Shown here: piece by piece, positions 1 to 5,601 of the stretch | How positions within the stretch are numbered: position 1 is the first letter of the stretch | Layout: each line of letters begins with the position of its first letter | Assembly: GCA_937957815.1 (NCBI GenBank) | Contig: CALFXN010000487.1 | Coordinates: 1 to 5,601, forward strand | From: an uncultured Synergistales bacterium | GTDB lineage: Bacteria; Synergistota; Synergistia; Synergistales; Aminobacteriaceae | Reading direction: 5' to 3' | Length of the DNA stretch: 5,601 nucleotides | Made by a program: the position numbers and the translations under genes | Notes under the pieces: model-generated | Databases searched by the model: none | Told to the model about the DNA's origin: nothing | The model's input: the letters and a program-made list of their open reading frames with translations, nothing else

Positions 1-1568
1 GCCTCGCCTACGTCGCGAAATACGGGCTGAACCTCCCGTCGATCACGAGCATCTCGGGCCCTGCGAGGCATCCCGACGTCCTTCTCGCGCACCTTCTCAA
101 GATGACATCGGTCCTGCAGAACAATTTCGCGGGCGCCATCGGATGGGATGCCGTAAACGTCTTTTTCGCGCCCTACCTCGTGGGCGCCGACGACACGAAA
201 CTTCACCAGCTCGCCCAGATGCTGATCTTCGAGTTCAACCAGCTTGCGGGAGGACGCGGCGGACAGGTTGCGTTCACCGACATCAACCTGTACTACGAAG
301 TTCCGGCGCACTTCAGGGACGTCCCCGCCATCGGCCCGGGAGGGAAGGAGACGGGGAAGACGTACGGCGATTACGCCGGGGAATCGAAACGATTCCTGAG
401 GGCACTCTTCGACGTCTATCTCGAGGGAGACAGCCGGGGACAGCCGTTCTTCTTCCCGAAACCCCTCTTTCATATTACGGAAGCCTTTTTCAGGGAACCC
501 GGATGGGAAGAGATGCTCGAACTCGCGTGTCGCGTCGCTTCGGAGAAGGGCAACACGTACTTCGTGTTCGACCGGGGCGGGGTGGCGAAGCTCAGCGAGT
601 GCTGCCGCCTGAGCTTCGAGCTGGAGGAGGAGGACCTCGCCGAAGCGAGGCGGCCGTGGAAACTCCGGTTCTGCGCCCTGCAGAACGTGACGCTGAACCT
701 TCCGCGGTGTGCGTATCGAAGCGGCAGGGATTCCGATACTCTCTTCGAGCTGGTCGATCACTACATGGAGCTGGCCGCGAAGGCTCACATTCAGAAGAAG
801 GCGTTTCTCGAGAGCATTCTGAAGCTCGGGAAGCGCGGTCCCCTTTCCGTCCTGTGCATGGACCACGACGGGGAAGCATACCTGCGCTTCGGGAAAGTCC
901 GCTATCTCATCGGAATCCTCGGAATCAACGAACTCGCGCAGCATATGACGGGCAAACAGATTCATGAAAGCAGGGAGTCGATGGATCTCGCGCTCGCGGT
1001 CGTCCGGTACATGGACCTCAAGTGCCGTGAGCTGTCCGATCGCCTCGGGATCCGGATCGTCCTCGAACAGACGCCCGCCGAAAGCACGGCCTACCGCTTC
1101 GCGAAACTCGACCTCAAGTCCTACGCCGAGGAAGCCGGACGTGTGGTCAAGGGCGACCTCGACGGAGGCGATGTGTACTATACGAACAGCACGCATTTCG
1201 CGTACGGCGTTCCCATGGATCCCGCGAAGAAGGTCTCCGAGGAGGGGCGGTTCCATCCGATGATCACGGCCGGTTCGATCACGCATATCTGGATGGGGGA
1301 ACACAAGCCCGATCCCGCGGCGTTGGGATCGTTCGTCGGGAAGATCTTCCGCGAGACCGAGAACGCGCAGGTCGCGTTCAGCCCCGAGTTCACGATCTGC
1401 AACGAATGCGGCCGGGTTTCGCGCGGACTTCGCCTCGACTGCGAATATTGCGGAAGCGACAATGTCGATGGCATCACACGAATCACGGGATACTTCACGC
1501 GGACCTCCAGCTGGAACCGCGGAAAGAAAGCGGAACTTCGGGACCGCCGGAGAACCCGGCTCGCCTGA
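1..1568 (+). CDS. nrdD: Anaerobic (class III) ribonucleoside-triphosphate reductase, 5' end cut off
   Basis: Glycyl-radical enzyme that reduces ribonucleotides to deoxyribonucleotides without oxygen, in the cytoplasm. The frame is open from base 3, so the gene starts left of the window; about 521 residues remain, and the N-terminal part (often an ATP-cone regulatory domain) is not visible. Seen in order: GPARHPDVLLAHL and FAGAIGWDAVNVFFAPYL blocks (about 57-180), PFFFPKPLFHIT (about 444-476), a CCR motif whose second Cys (603-605) lines up with the thiyl-radical Cys of E. coli NrdD (C290), TLNLPR (about 690-710), and TPAESTAYR (about 1071-1097). The C-terminus has a zinc ribbon, CX2C-X10-CX2C (Cys codons at 1398, 1407, 1440, 1449), then RITGYF with the radical glycine at 1488-1490 and the usual SSWNRGKK tail. 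All key C-terminal elements are intact. The reductant subtype (formate or thioredoxin-like) cannot be settled from this fragment. Confidence 0.96.
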   Translation, partial: LAYVAKYGLNLPSITSISGPARHPDVLLAHLLKMTSVLQNNFAGAIGWDAVNVFFAPYLVGADDTKLHQLAQMLIFEFNQLAGGRGGQVAFTDINLYYEVPAHFRDVPAIGPGGKETGKTYGDYAGESKRFLRALFDVYLEGDSRGQPFFFPKPLFHITEAFFREPGWEEMLELACRVASEKGNTYFVFDRGGVAKLSECCRLSFELEEEDLAEARRPWKLRFCALQNVTLNLPRCAYRSGRDSDTLFELVDHYMELAAKAHIQKKAFLESILKLGKRGPLSVLCMDHDGEAYLRFGKVRYLIGILGINELAQHMTGKQIHESRESMDLALAVVRYMDLKCRELSDRLGIRIVLEQTPAESTAYRFAKLDLKSYAEEAGRVVKGDLDGGDVYYTNSTHFAYGVPMDPAKKVSEEGRFHPMITAGSITHIWMGEHKPDPAALGSFVGKIFRETENAQVAFSPEFTICNECGRVSRGLRLDCEYCGSDNVDGITRITGYFTRTSSWNRGKKAELRDRRRTRLA

Positions 1569-1572
1569 GGCC

Positions 1573-2274
1573 ATGATGGTTCCGTTCGGAGCCTTTCTCA
1601 ATCCGTCGTTTCTCGACTGGGACGGCAAGGTTACCGCCGTCCTTTTCTGCATCGGCTGTCCGTTCCGCTGTCCGTTCTGCCACAATGCGGGGCTTGTCCT
1701 CGGAGGGGTACGGCCGCGTTCGTTCGCGCGCATCGTCGCGTCATTGCGGCGAACGAAGGAATTTCTCGACGGCCTCGTCATATCCGGCGGCGAACCGGCG
1801 ATGTACGCGTCGCTTCCGGGGACGATCCGGGAACTGCGGTCCGCGACGGGGCTGCCCCTAAAGATCGACACGAACGGCCTGTATCCCGACATGCTCGAGG
1901 CACTGCTCGCCGAGGGGCTCGTCGACGCTGTCGCAATGGACGTCAAGGGACCCGAAGGGAAGTACGGACTTCTTGCCGGGGTCCCCGTCGACACGGGACG
2001 GATCATCCGGTCGATGGACATTCTCGCGCGTTCCGGCGCGGACGTTCTCTTTCGCACGACGTACGTTCCCGACCTCATGACAGAAACGGATCTTCTCGAG
2101 GTGCGGCGACTCGTCGGAACGCGCGGACGCTGGGTCGTCCAGCTTTTCCGGCCGGGCAGCACGCTCGCTCCGGAGTTGCGGAGCGGCCGAAGGCCAGATC
2201 CGGCGAGGCTGCGCGCGCTTCTTCCGGATATCGAGATCCGGGGTGCGACCCGGGAGACGAAAAGCGGAGAATGA
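1573..2274 (+). CDS. nrdG: Anaerobic ribonucleotide reductase activating protein (radical SAM, NrdG2 type)
   Basis: Radical-SAM activase that uses a 4Fe-4S cluster and S-adenosylmethionine to generate the glycyl radical on NrdD. The protein is about 233 aa. It shows an N-terminal FLDWDGKVTAVLF strand, the cluster motif CPFRCPFCHN (CX3CX2C: C29, C33, C36), SGGEPAM (residues 71-77, SAM-binding GGE), KIDTNG (97-102) and AMDVKGP (121-127), the usual succession for this family. The open frame extends up to an ATG at 1462, but that start would overlap nrdD by 107 bases across its zinc and glycyl-radical codons, so 1573 or 1576 is preferred. GAGG at 1567-1570 overlaps the nrdD stop and is better spaced for 1576 (5 bases) than for 1573 (2 bases). 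The 4-7 base gap after nrdD indicates one transcript and probable translational coupling. The exact activation target is inferred from the nrdD neighbour. Confidence 0.93.
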   Translation: MMVPFGAFLNPSFLDWDGKVTAVLFCIGCPFRCPFCHNAGLVLGGVRPRSFARIVASLRRTKEFLDGLVISGGEPAMYASLPGTIRELRSATGLPLKIDTNGLYPDMLEALLAEGLVDAVAMDVKGPEGKYGLLAGVPVDTGRIIRSMDILARSGADVLFRTTYVPDLMTETDLLEVRRLVGTRGRWVVQLFRPGSTLAPELRSGRRPDPARLRALLPDIEIRGATRETKSGE

Positions 2275-2321
2275 ATTTCACGGGATTTCCGTGCCGGCGT
2301 CGTTCGAAGAAATATGCCCGT

Positions 2322-2361
2322 ATCTTCCCGGGTGTTCCGCAGGGCAAGATTCGTGTATAAT
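2322..2361 (+). promoter_or_regulatory. Probable promoter of the liv-type operon, with an adjacent dyad
   Basis: A perfect -10 hexamer TATAAT lies at 2356-2361 in a locally AT-rich stretch of an otherwise GC-rich sequence, about 46-49 bases before the start codon of the binding-protein gene. At a 17-base spacing the -35 position (2333-2338, TGTTCC) matches the consensus poorly, so the promoter may be activator-dependent or weak at -35. An imperfect inverted repeat, ATCTTCCC (2322-2329) against GGGcAAGAT (2342-2350, one bulged C), spans the -35 region and could be a regulator site. The -10 is seen directly; its use and any regulator are inference. Confidence 0.5.
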
Positions 2362-2395
2362 TCAATCGTGCTTTGATCCACAATTTTTAATTACG

Positions 2396-2401
2396 AGGAG
2401 G
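2396..2401 (+). promoter_or_regulatory. Strong Shine-Dalgarno of the binding-protein gene
   Basis: AGGAGG matches the anti-Shine-Dalgarno perfectly. It leaves 5 bases to the GTG at 2407 and 8 bases to the ATG at 2410, so it favours the ATG as the true start. It is the best ribosome site in the window, in keeping with a protein needed in large amounts. Confidence 0.8.
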
Positions 2402-2406
2402 GTGTT

Positions 2407-3543
2407 GTGATGCGGTTACGTAAGGTATTGGTTGCTTTACTTCTTGTGTGCGCCTTTGCGGGGGTCGCGTTTGCCGAAGACGTGATCCGGATTGGAGTCT
2501 ATCTTCCCCTGACGGGAAGAACCGCTTTCGGTGGCCAGCTGGAGCTCGAAGGAGTCCAGATGGCTCACAAGGAAATGCCTTCCGTTCTTGGGAAAAAGGT
2601 CGAACTCGTTGTCGTCGACAACAAGACAGACAAGGTCGAAGCGGCCAATGCCGTGAAGCGCCTGATCGAGAAGGAAAAGGTCGTCGCGGTCATCGGAACG
2701 TACGGTTCGTCTCTTGCCATGGCCGGCGGGGAAGTCGCCGAAAAGGCCGGAGTCCCGATGATGGGAACCTCCTGCACGAACCCCCTCGTGACCCAGGGCA
2801 AGAAGTTCGTTTTCCGCGCGTGCTTCATCGATCCCTTCCAGGGTGCCGGTGCGGCGACCTATGCCGTAAAAACCCTGAACATGAAGAAGGCCGCCCTTCT
2901 CGTGGACGTGGCGAATGACTATTGCGTCGGACTCGCGAACTTCTTCAAACAGTCGTACAAGAAGCTCGGCGGAGAGATCGTCTCCGAACTCAAGTACAAC
3001 TCCGGCGATCAGGACTTCACCGCGCAGCTGACCGAGATCATCAGCAAGAAGCCCGATGTCCTCTTCCTTCCGGCGGACTTCGCCGAAGGCGCGATCGTGA
3101 TGAAGCAGGCCAGAGAGCTTGGCGCGAAGTTCCAGATCATGGGCGGCGACGCCATGGACAACCCCGAGATCGTGAAGATCGGCGGTGCGGCGGTCGAGGG
3201 CTTCATCCACACGACCTTCCCGTATGACCCATCGATGAAGGACATGAGCGACATCGCGAAGAAGTTCACCGAGAACTGGAAGAAGGCCTTCCCGGACAAG
3301 GATCCGAATGTCAACGCAGCCCTCGGGTACGATTCTTACATGCTTGTCGCCCACGCAATCACGACCGCCGGAAAGGCGGAACCGGCGGCCATCCGCGACG
3401 CACTCGAGAAGATCAAGGACTTCCCGGGCGTCACAGGAAACAAGACCATCAACGCCACCCACGATGCCGAGAGCCCGGTCGGCGTCGTCCAGATCAAGAA
3501 CGGAAAGAAGCTCTTCATCGGAACCGTTTCCCCGCAGATGTAG
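2407..3543 (+). CDS. livK: Branched-chain-type amino-acid ABC transporter, periplasmic substrate-binding protein
   Basis: Type I periplasmic binding protein (LivJ/LivK family) that captures the solute outside the inner membrane and delivers it to the LivHM permease encoded next. It is 378 aa from GTG 2407, or 377 from the better-spaced ATG 2410. Residues 1-23 form a Sec signal peptide: MRLRK, a hydrophobic core, and a signal peptidase I site at AFA|ED. Mature family blocks follow: IRIGVYLPLTGRTAFGG (27-43), VVVDNKTDKVEAA (68-80), VAVIGTYGSSLAMA (93-106), GVPMMGTSCTNP (115-126, ligand-pocket region), DYCVGLA (171-177), PDVLFLPADF (216-225) and GGDAMDNPE (246-254). The length is normal for the family. 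The ligand is most likely Leu/Ile/Val or a related amino acid, but members of this family also bind amides, urea and aromatic compounds, so the symbol is by family. Its first codons are markedly AT-richer than the rest of the gene. Confidence 0.92.
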   Translation: MMRLRKVLVALLLVCAFAGVAFAEDVIRIGVYLPLTGRTAFGGQLELEGVQMAHKEMPSVLGKKVELVVVDNKTDKVEAANAVKRLIEKEKVVAVIGTYGSSLAMAGGEVAEKAGVPMMGTSCTNPLVTQGKKFVFRACFIDPFQGAGAATYAVKTLNMKKAALLVDVANDYCVGLANFFKQSYKKLGGEIVSELKYNSGDQDFTAQLTEIISKKPDVLFLPADFAEGAIVMKQARELGAKFQIMGGDAMDNPEIVKIGGAAVEGFIHTTFPYDPSMKDMSDIAKKFTENWKKAFPDKDPNVNAALGYDSYMLVAHAITTAGKAEPAAIRDALEKIKDFPGVTGNKTINATHDAESPVGVVQIKNGKKLFIGTVSPQM

Positions 3544-3567
3544 AAGCACACGAGATATGGTCATGCG

Positions 3568-3608
3568 TTGGGGGGAGGAGGGATTCCCTCTTCCCCCCAA
3601 TTTTTTTT
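3568..3608 (+). terminator. Intrinsic terminator between the binding-protein and permease genes
   Basis: A 15-base left arm (3568-3582) pairs along its full length with 3586-3600 around a 3-base loop ATT; the only non-Watson-Crick pair is one G-U wobble (3577 with 3591). Eight consecutive T follow at 3601-3608. The minus strand has no T run after the stem, so it works only in the + direction. It lies 24 bases after the stop of the upstream gene and ends 19 bases before the next start codon. Because liv-type permease genes normally depend on the promoter ahead of the binding-protein gene, it probably works as a partial terminator that sets the ratio of binding protein to permease. Confidence 0.93.
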
Positions 3609-3612
3609 GAGT

Positions 3613-3619
3613 GGGGGGG
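3613..3619 (+). promoter_or_regulatory. Poly-G stretch at the ribosome-binding position of livH
   Basis: Seven G (after GAGT) end 8 bases before the ATG at 3628, where a Shine-Dalgarno should be. It is not a canonical AGGAGG and would pair with the anti-Shine-Dalgarno partly through G-U pairs. No better site lies closer. A purine-rich GGAGGAGGG sits upstream in the terminator stem but is too far away and would be paired. Confidence 0.45.
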
Positions 3620-3627
3620 CAGTTCGC

Positions 3628-4521
3628 ATGAGCTTCGAAATGTTCGTGCAACACCTGTTCAACGCAATAACCCTCGGATCGCTGTATGGTCTCGTCGCCA
3701 TCGGATATACGATGGTGTACGGCATCCTCAGGCTGATCAATTTCGCTCACGGCGATATCTTCATGCTCGGCGCCTATTTCATGTTTTTCGGTACGGTCGT
3801 GTTCACGCTTCCCTGGGGGGTAGCCGCGGTCATTGCGGTCGCGGGGTCGAGCGTCTGCGGAATCTTCGTCGATCGGATCGCCTTTCGTCCCCTGCGCGAC
3901 GCCCCGAGAATCTCCGCCCTTATCAGCGCAATCGGTGTCTCGTTTCTGATCGAAAACCTCAGTCTCGTTCTGTTTACGGGGCTTCCGCGTCAGGTGATGC
4001 AGCCGGAATGGCTCATGAAGGTCTTTATGATCGGTGAGGTCCGGATTCTTCCGTTGGCGATCATCGTTCCGATCAGCACGTTCATCCTCGTGCTCGGGCT
4101 GCTCTGGATCGTTTACCGCACAAAACCGGGGCTTGCGATGCGCGCGATTTCCAAGGATATCGAGACGACCAGGCTGATGGGCGTTTCGGTCGACAGGATC
4201 ATCGCGCTGGCTTTCGGTCTCGGCTCGGCGCTCGCTGCCGCCTCGGGCATCATGTGGGCGCTCAGGTATCCGCAGATCCATCCGTTCATGGGAGTGTTTC
4301 CCGGGTTCAAGGCTTTCATCGCCGCCGTTTTCGGCGGCATCGGCTCCATTCAGGGAGCGATGATCGGTGGAATGCTTCTCGGGCTCATCGAGATCATGAT
4401 CATCGCCTTCTTCCCGGCGCTTTCAGGATATCGCGACGCGTTCGCCTTCATACTCCTGATCGTCATCCTCCTCATGAAACCGACCGGACTCATGGGGGAG
4501 AAGCTGGAGGACAAGATCTGA
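3628..4521 (+). CDS. livH: Branched-chain-type amino-acid ABC transporter permease, LivH type
   Basis: Integral inner-membrane subunit (297 aa) that forms the translocation path together with the LivM-type permease. The family opening is clear: FNAITLGSLYGLVAIGYTMV, then GILRLINFAHGDIFMLGAY (32-50). About eight hydrophobic segments can be traced, roughly at 10-33, 43-60, 63-84, 95-117, 138-163, 190-212, 228-262 and 270-284. A cytoplasmic EAA-like coupling loop lies at about 173-190 (AISKDIETTRLMGVSVDR), the contact for the ATPases. FGGIGSIQGAMIGG (235-248) is the conserved glycine-rich block near the C-terminus. The start at 3628 was chosen because the frame opens further upstream only through a TTG lying in the terminator stem, and because the MSFEMFVQHLFNAIT beginning fits the family. 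It overlaps the next gene by one base. Length is normal and nothing is missing. Confidence 0.95.
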   Translation: MSFEMFVQHLFNAITLGSLYGLVAIGYTMVYGILRLINFAHGDIFMLGAYFMFFGTVVFTLPWGVAAVIAVAGSSVCGIFVDRIAFRPLRDAPRISALISAIGVSFLIENLSLVLFTGLPRQVMQPEWLMKVFMIGEVRILPLAIIVPISTFILVLGLLWIVYRTKPGLAMRAISKDIETTRLMGVSVDRIIALAFGLGSALAAASGIMWALRYPQIHPFMGVFPGFKAFIAAVFGGIGSIQGAMIGGMLLGLIEIMIIAFFPALSGYRDAFAFILLIVILLMKPTGLMGEKLEDKI

Positions 4522-5567
4522 TGAATCCGAAGACGAGAAATTCCCTCCTGAATATATCGCTGATCGCCCTGCTCGGCGCCTTTCTCTGGTGGGGAGAAAG
4601 CCATCTGGACGGATATCAGATTCAGGTGCTCAACCTCATCGCGGTCAACGCGATCCTCGCCCTGAGCCTGAATCTCATCTACGGGTTCACCGGGATGTTC
4701 TCGCTCGGGCACGCCGGCTTCATGGCGATCGGGGCGTACGTTTCCGCGCTGCTGATCCTGACTCCGGTACAGAAAGAGATGATGTGGATTCTCGAACCCA
4801 TAGCGTGGCCCTTTTCCGTCATGCAGGCTCCGTTCGTCGTGTCCGTCATTGCGGGAGGCCTCATTGCCGCCGCCTTCGGCCTGGTGATCGCCATCCCGGT
4901 TCTCCGGCTCGGCGGCGACTACCTCGGAATCGCCACGTTGGGCTTCTCAGAGATCATCCGCGTGGTCATCACGAACATCACCGCATACACAAACGGGTCG
5001 CTCGGGCTCAAGGGGATCCCGGATTACGCCAATCTCTGGTGGAACTACGGATGGCTGCTGTTCACGCTGTATTTCATCGTCCGGCTTGTGAACAGCAACT
5101 TCGGGAACGTCTTCAAGGCGATCCGGGACGACGAGGTCGCCGCGAAGAACATGGGAATCAATACGTTCCGGTTCCGCGTCATCTCCTTCTCGATCGGCGC
5201 GTTTTTCGCGGGCGTCGGGGGAGCGCTCATGGGAAGCCTCATCACGACGATCGATCCGAAGATGTTCAGCTTCCTCCTGACCTATAACGTTCTGATGATC
5301 GTCGTCGCCGGAGGGCTCGGTTCGATCACGGGGAGCATTCTCGGCAGCGTCGTGATCACGATTCTCCTCGAATGGCTCCGGTTCGTCGAAAATCCGCTGA
5401 CGATCGGATCCTTCGAGATCCCCGGAATTCCCGGGATGCGAATGGTCGTCTTCTCGCTCCTTCTGATCTTCATCATCCTCTTCCGGCGCGAAGGGATCAT
5501 GGGCATGAACGAATGGACCTGGGACGGCCTCTTCGCGCGATTCGGAAAGAGAGGGAAGACGGAATGA
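4521..5567 (+). CDS. livM: Branched-chain-type amino-acid ABC transporter permease, LivM type
   Basis: Second membrane subunit of the importer, 348 aa. Family blocks seen: LNLIAVNAILALSLNLIYGF (37-56), TGMFSLGHAGFMAIGAYVSA (57-76), LRLGGDYLGIATLGFSEIIR (128-147), NGSLGLKGIP (158-167), the EAA-like coupling loop AIRDDEVAAKNMGIN (200-214) that docks on the LivG/LivF ATPases, GVGGALMG (231-238), VVAGGLGSITGSILG (261-275), and the C-terminal LFRREGIMG (320-328). Around eight to nine hydrophobic segments are visible. The start ATG at 4521 shares one base with the livH stop (TGATG) and is preceded by GGAGG at 4506-4510, ten bases upstream. The same frame is open further upstream, but that part is out-of-frame translation of livH. 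A 4-base overlap joins it to the next gene, indicating coupled translation. Confidence 0.96.
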   Translation: MNPKTRNSLLNISLIALLGAFLWWGESHLDGYQIQVLNLIAVNAILALSLNLIYGFTGMFSLGHAGFMAIGAYVSALLILTPVQKEMMWILEPIAWPFSVMQAPFVVSVIAGGLIAAAFGLVIAIPVLRLGGDYLGIATLGFSEIIRVVITNITAYTNGSLGLKGIPDYANLWWNYGWLLFTLYFIVRLVNSNFGNVFKAIRDDEVAAKNMGINTFRFRVISFSIGAFFAGVGGALMGSLITTIDPKMFSFLLTYNVLMIVVAGGLGSITGSILGSVVITILLEWLRFVENPLTIGSFEIPGIPGMRMVVFSLLLIFIILFRREGIMGMNEWTWDGLFARFGKRGKTE

Positions 5568-5601
5568 CGGCGGCCGCTGAGCGATCCTACGCACTCGAAA
5601 C
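5564..5601 (+). CDS. Start of the next operon gene, probably the LivG-type ATPase (3' cut off)
   Basis: ATG at 5564 overlaps the livM stop in an ATGA junction and is preceded by GAGGGA (5551-5556). The frame then stays open to the window end for 12 codons (MTAAAERSYALE). This is too short to show any ATPase motif; the identity rests on the almost invariant order of liv-type operons, in which livM is followed by livG and livF. The TAAAERSYALE stretch would be the short N-terminal tail before the first strand and Walker A region. Confidence 0.6.
   Translation, partial: MTAAAERSYALE

Noticed and set aside
2279..2293. Small hairpin CACGG-GATTT-CCGTG just after nrdG, considered as a terminator
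   Set aside because: Only 5 base pairs and no T run follow; there is no convincing terminator between nrdG and the next promoter.
2440..2454. Possible lipoprotein signal at Cys15 of the binding protein (LLLVC)
   Set aside because: The residues before the Cys (LLV) do not fit a standard lipobox, the Cys lies inside the hydrophobic core, and a clean signal peptidase I site AFA|ED follows. A loose lipobox cannot be fully excluded.
2437..4281. A 614-codon open frame on the minus strand, antisense to the binding protein, the terminator and most of livH
   Set aside because: It is a shadow of GC-rich codon bias: its translation is Asp/Arg/His/Glu-rich with no recognisable domain, it runs through the intrinsic terminator, and the + strand genes beneath are clear family members.
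4254..4520. Upstream extension of the livM frame into livH
   Set aside because: The extra ~89 residues are Arg/His-rich out-of-frame translation of livH, while the LivM family similarity and a Shine-Dalgarno (4506-4510) support ATG 4521.
4947..5594. A 215-codon minus-strand open frame opposite livM
   Set aside because: Highly charged, repetitive-looking translation typical of an antisense shadow; the livM frame explains the sequence.
1..5601. Search for CRISPR repeats, transposase or IS ends, tRNA, riboswitch or toxin-antitoxin genes
   Set aside because: No direct-repeat arrays, terminal inverted repeats, tRNA-like folds or extra small genes stand out; coding is nearly continuous and the only gaps (132-135 and 84 bases) are explained by a promoter region and a terminator.

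Overview
The window is ordinary bacterial chromosome, GC-rich, with coding on the + strand throughout. It holds two functional blocks and no mobile element, CRISPR array, rRNA or tRNA that I can see. An oxygen-sensitive class III ribonucleotide reductase points to an anaerobe or facultative anaerobe. A full branched-chain-type amino-acid ABC transporter suggests an amino-acid user. By overall feel (NrdD with a short NrdG2-type activase, plus a liv-type operon) a Synergistota-like amino-acid fermenter is plausible, but that is an impression, not something the bases prove.

Block 1 (1-2274) is dNTP synthesis without oxygen. It has the C-terminal ~521 residues of the anaerobic ribonucleoside-triphosphate reductase NrdD, cut by the left window edge, followed almost without a gap by its radical-SAM activase. 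The activase (NrdG2 type, ~233 aa) would place the glycyl radical on the glycine of the RITGY motif of NrdD.

A 132-135 base gap (2275 to 2406/2409) separates the blocks. It holds an AT-rich stretch with a perfect TATAAT, an imperfect inverted repeat just upstream of it, and a strong Shine-Dalgarno. This is the likely promoter of block 2.

Block 2 (about 2407-5601, running off the right edge) is a liv-type ABC importer in the classic order: periplasmic binding protein, LivH-type permease, LivM-type permease, then the first 12 codons of what should be the LivG-type ATPase. The permease and ATPase genes overlap by 1 and 4 bases, so they are probably translationally coupled. A textbook intrinsic terminator sits between the binding-protein gene and the permease gene. 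It probably lets only part of transcription through, so that binding protein outnumbers membrane complex.

I looked for an undescribed system and did not find one. The points worth a second look are regulatory: the intra-operon terminator, the unusual poly-G leader of livH, the dyad at the livK promoter and the codon shift in the signal-peptide region.
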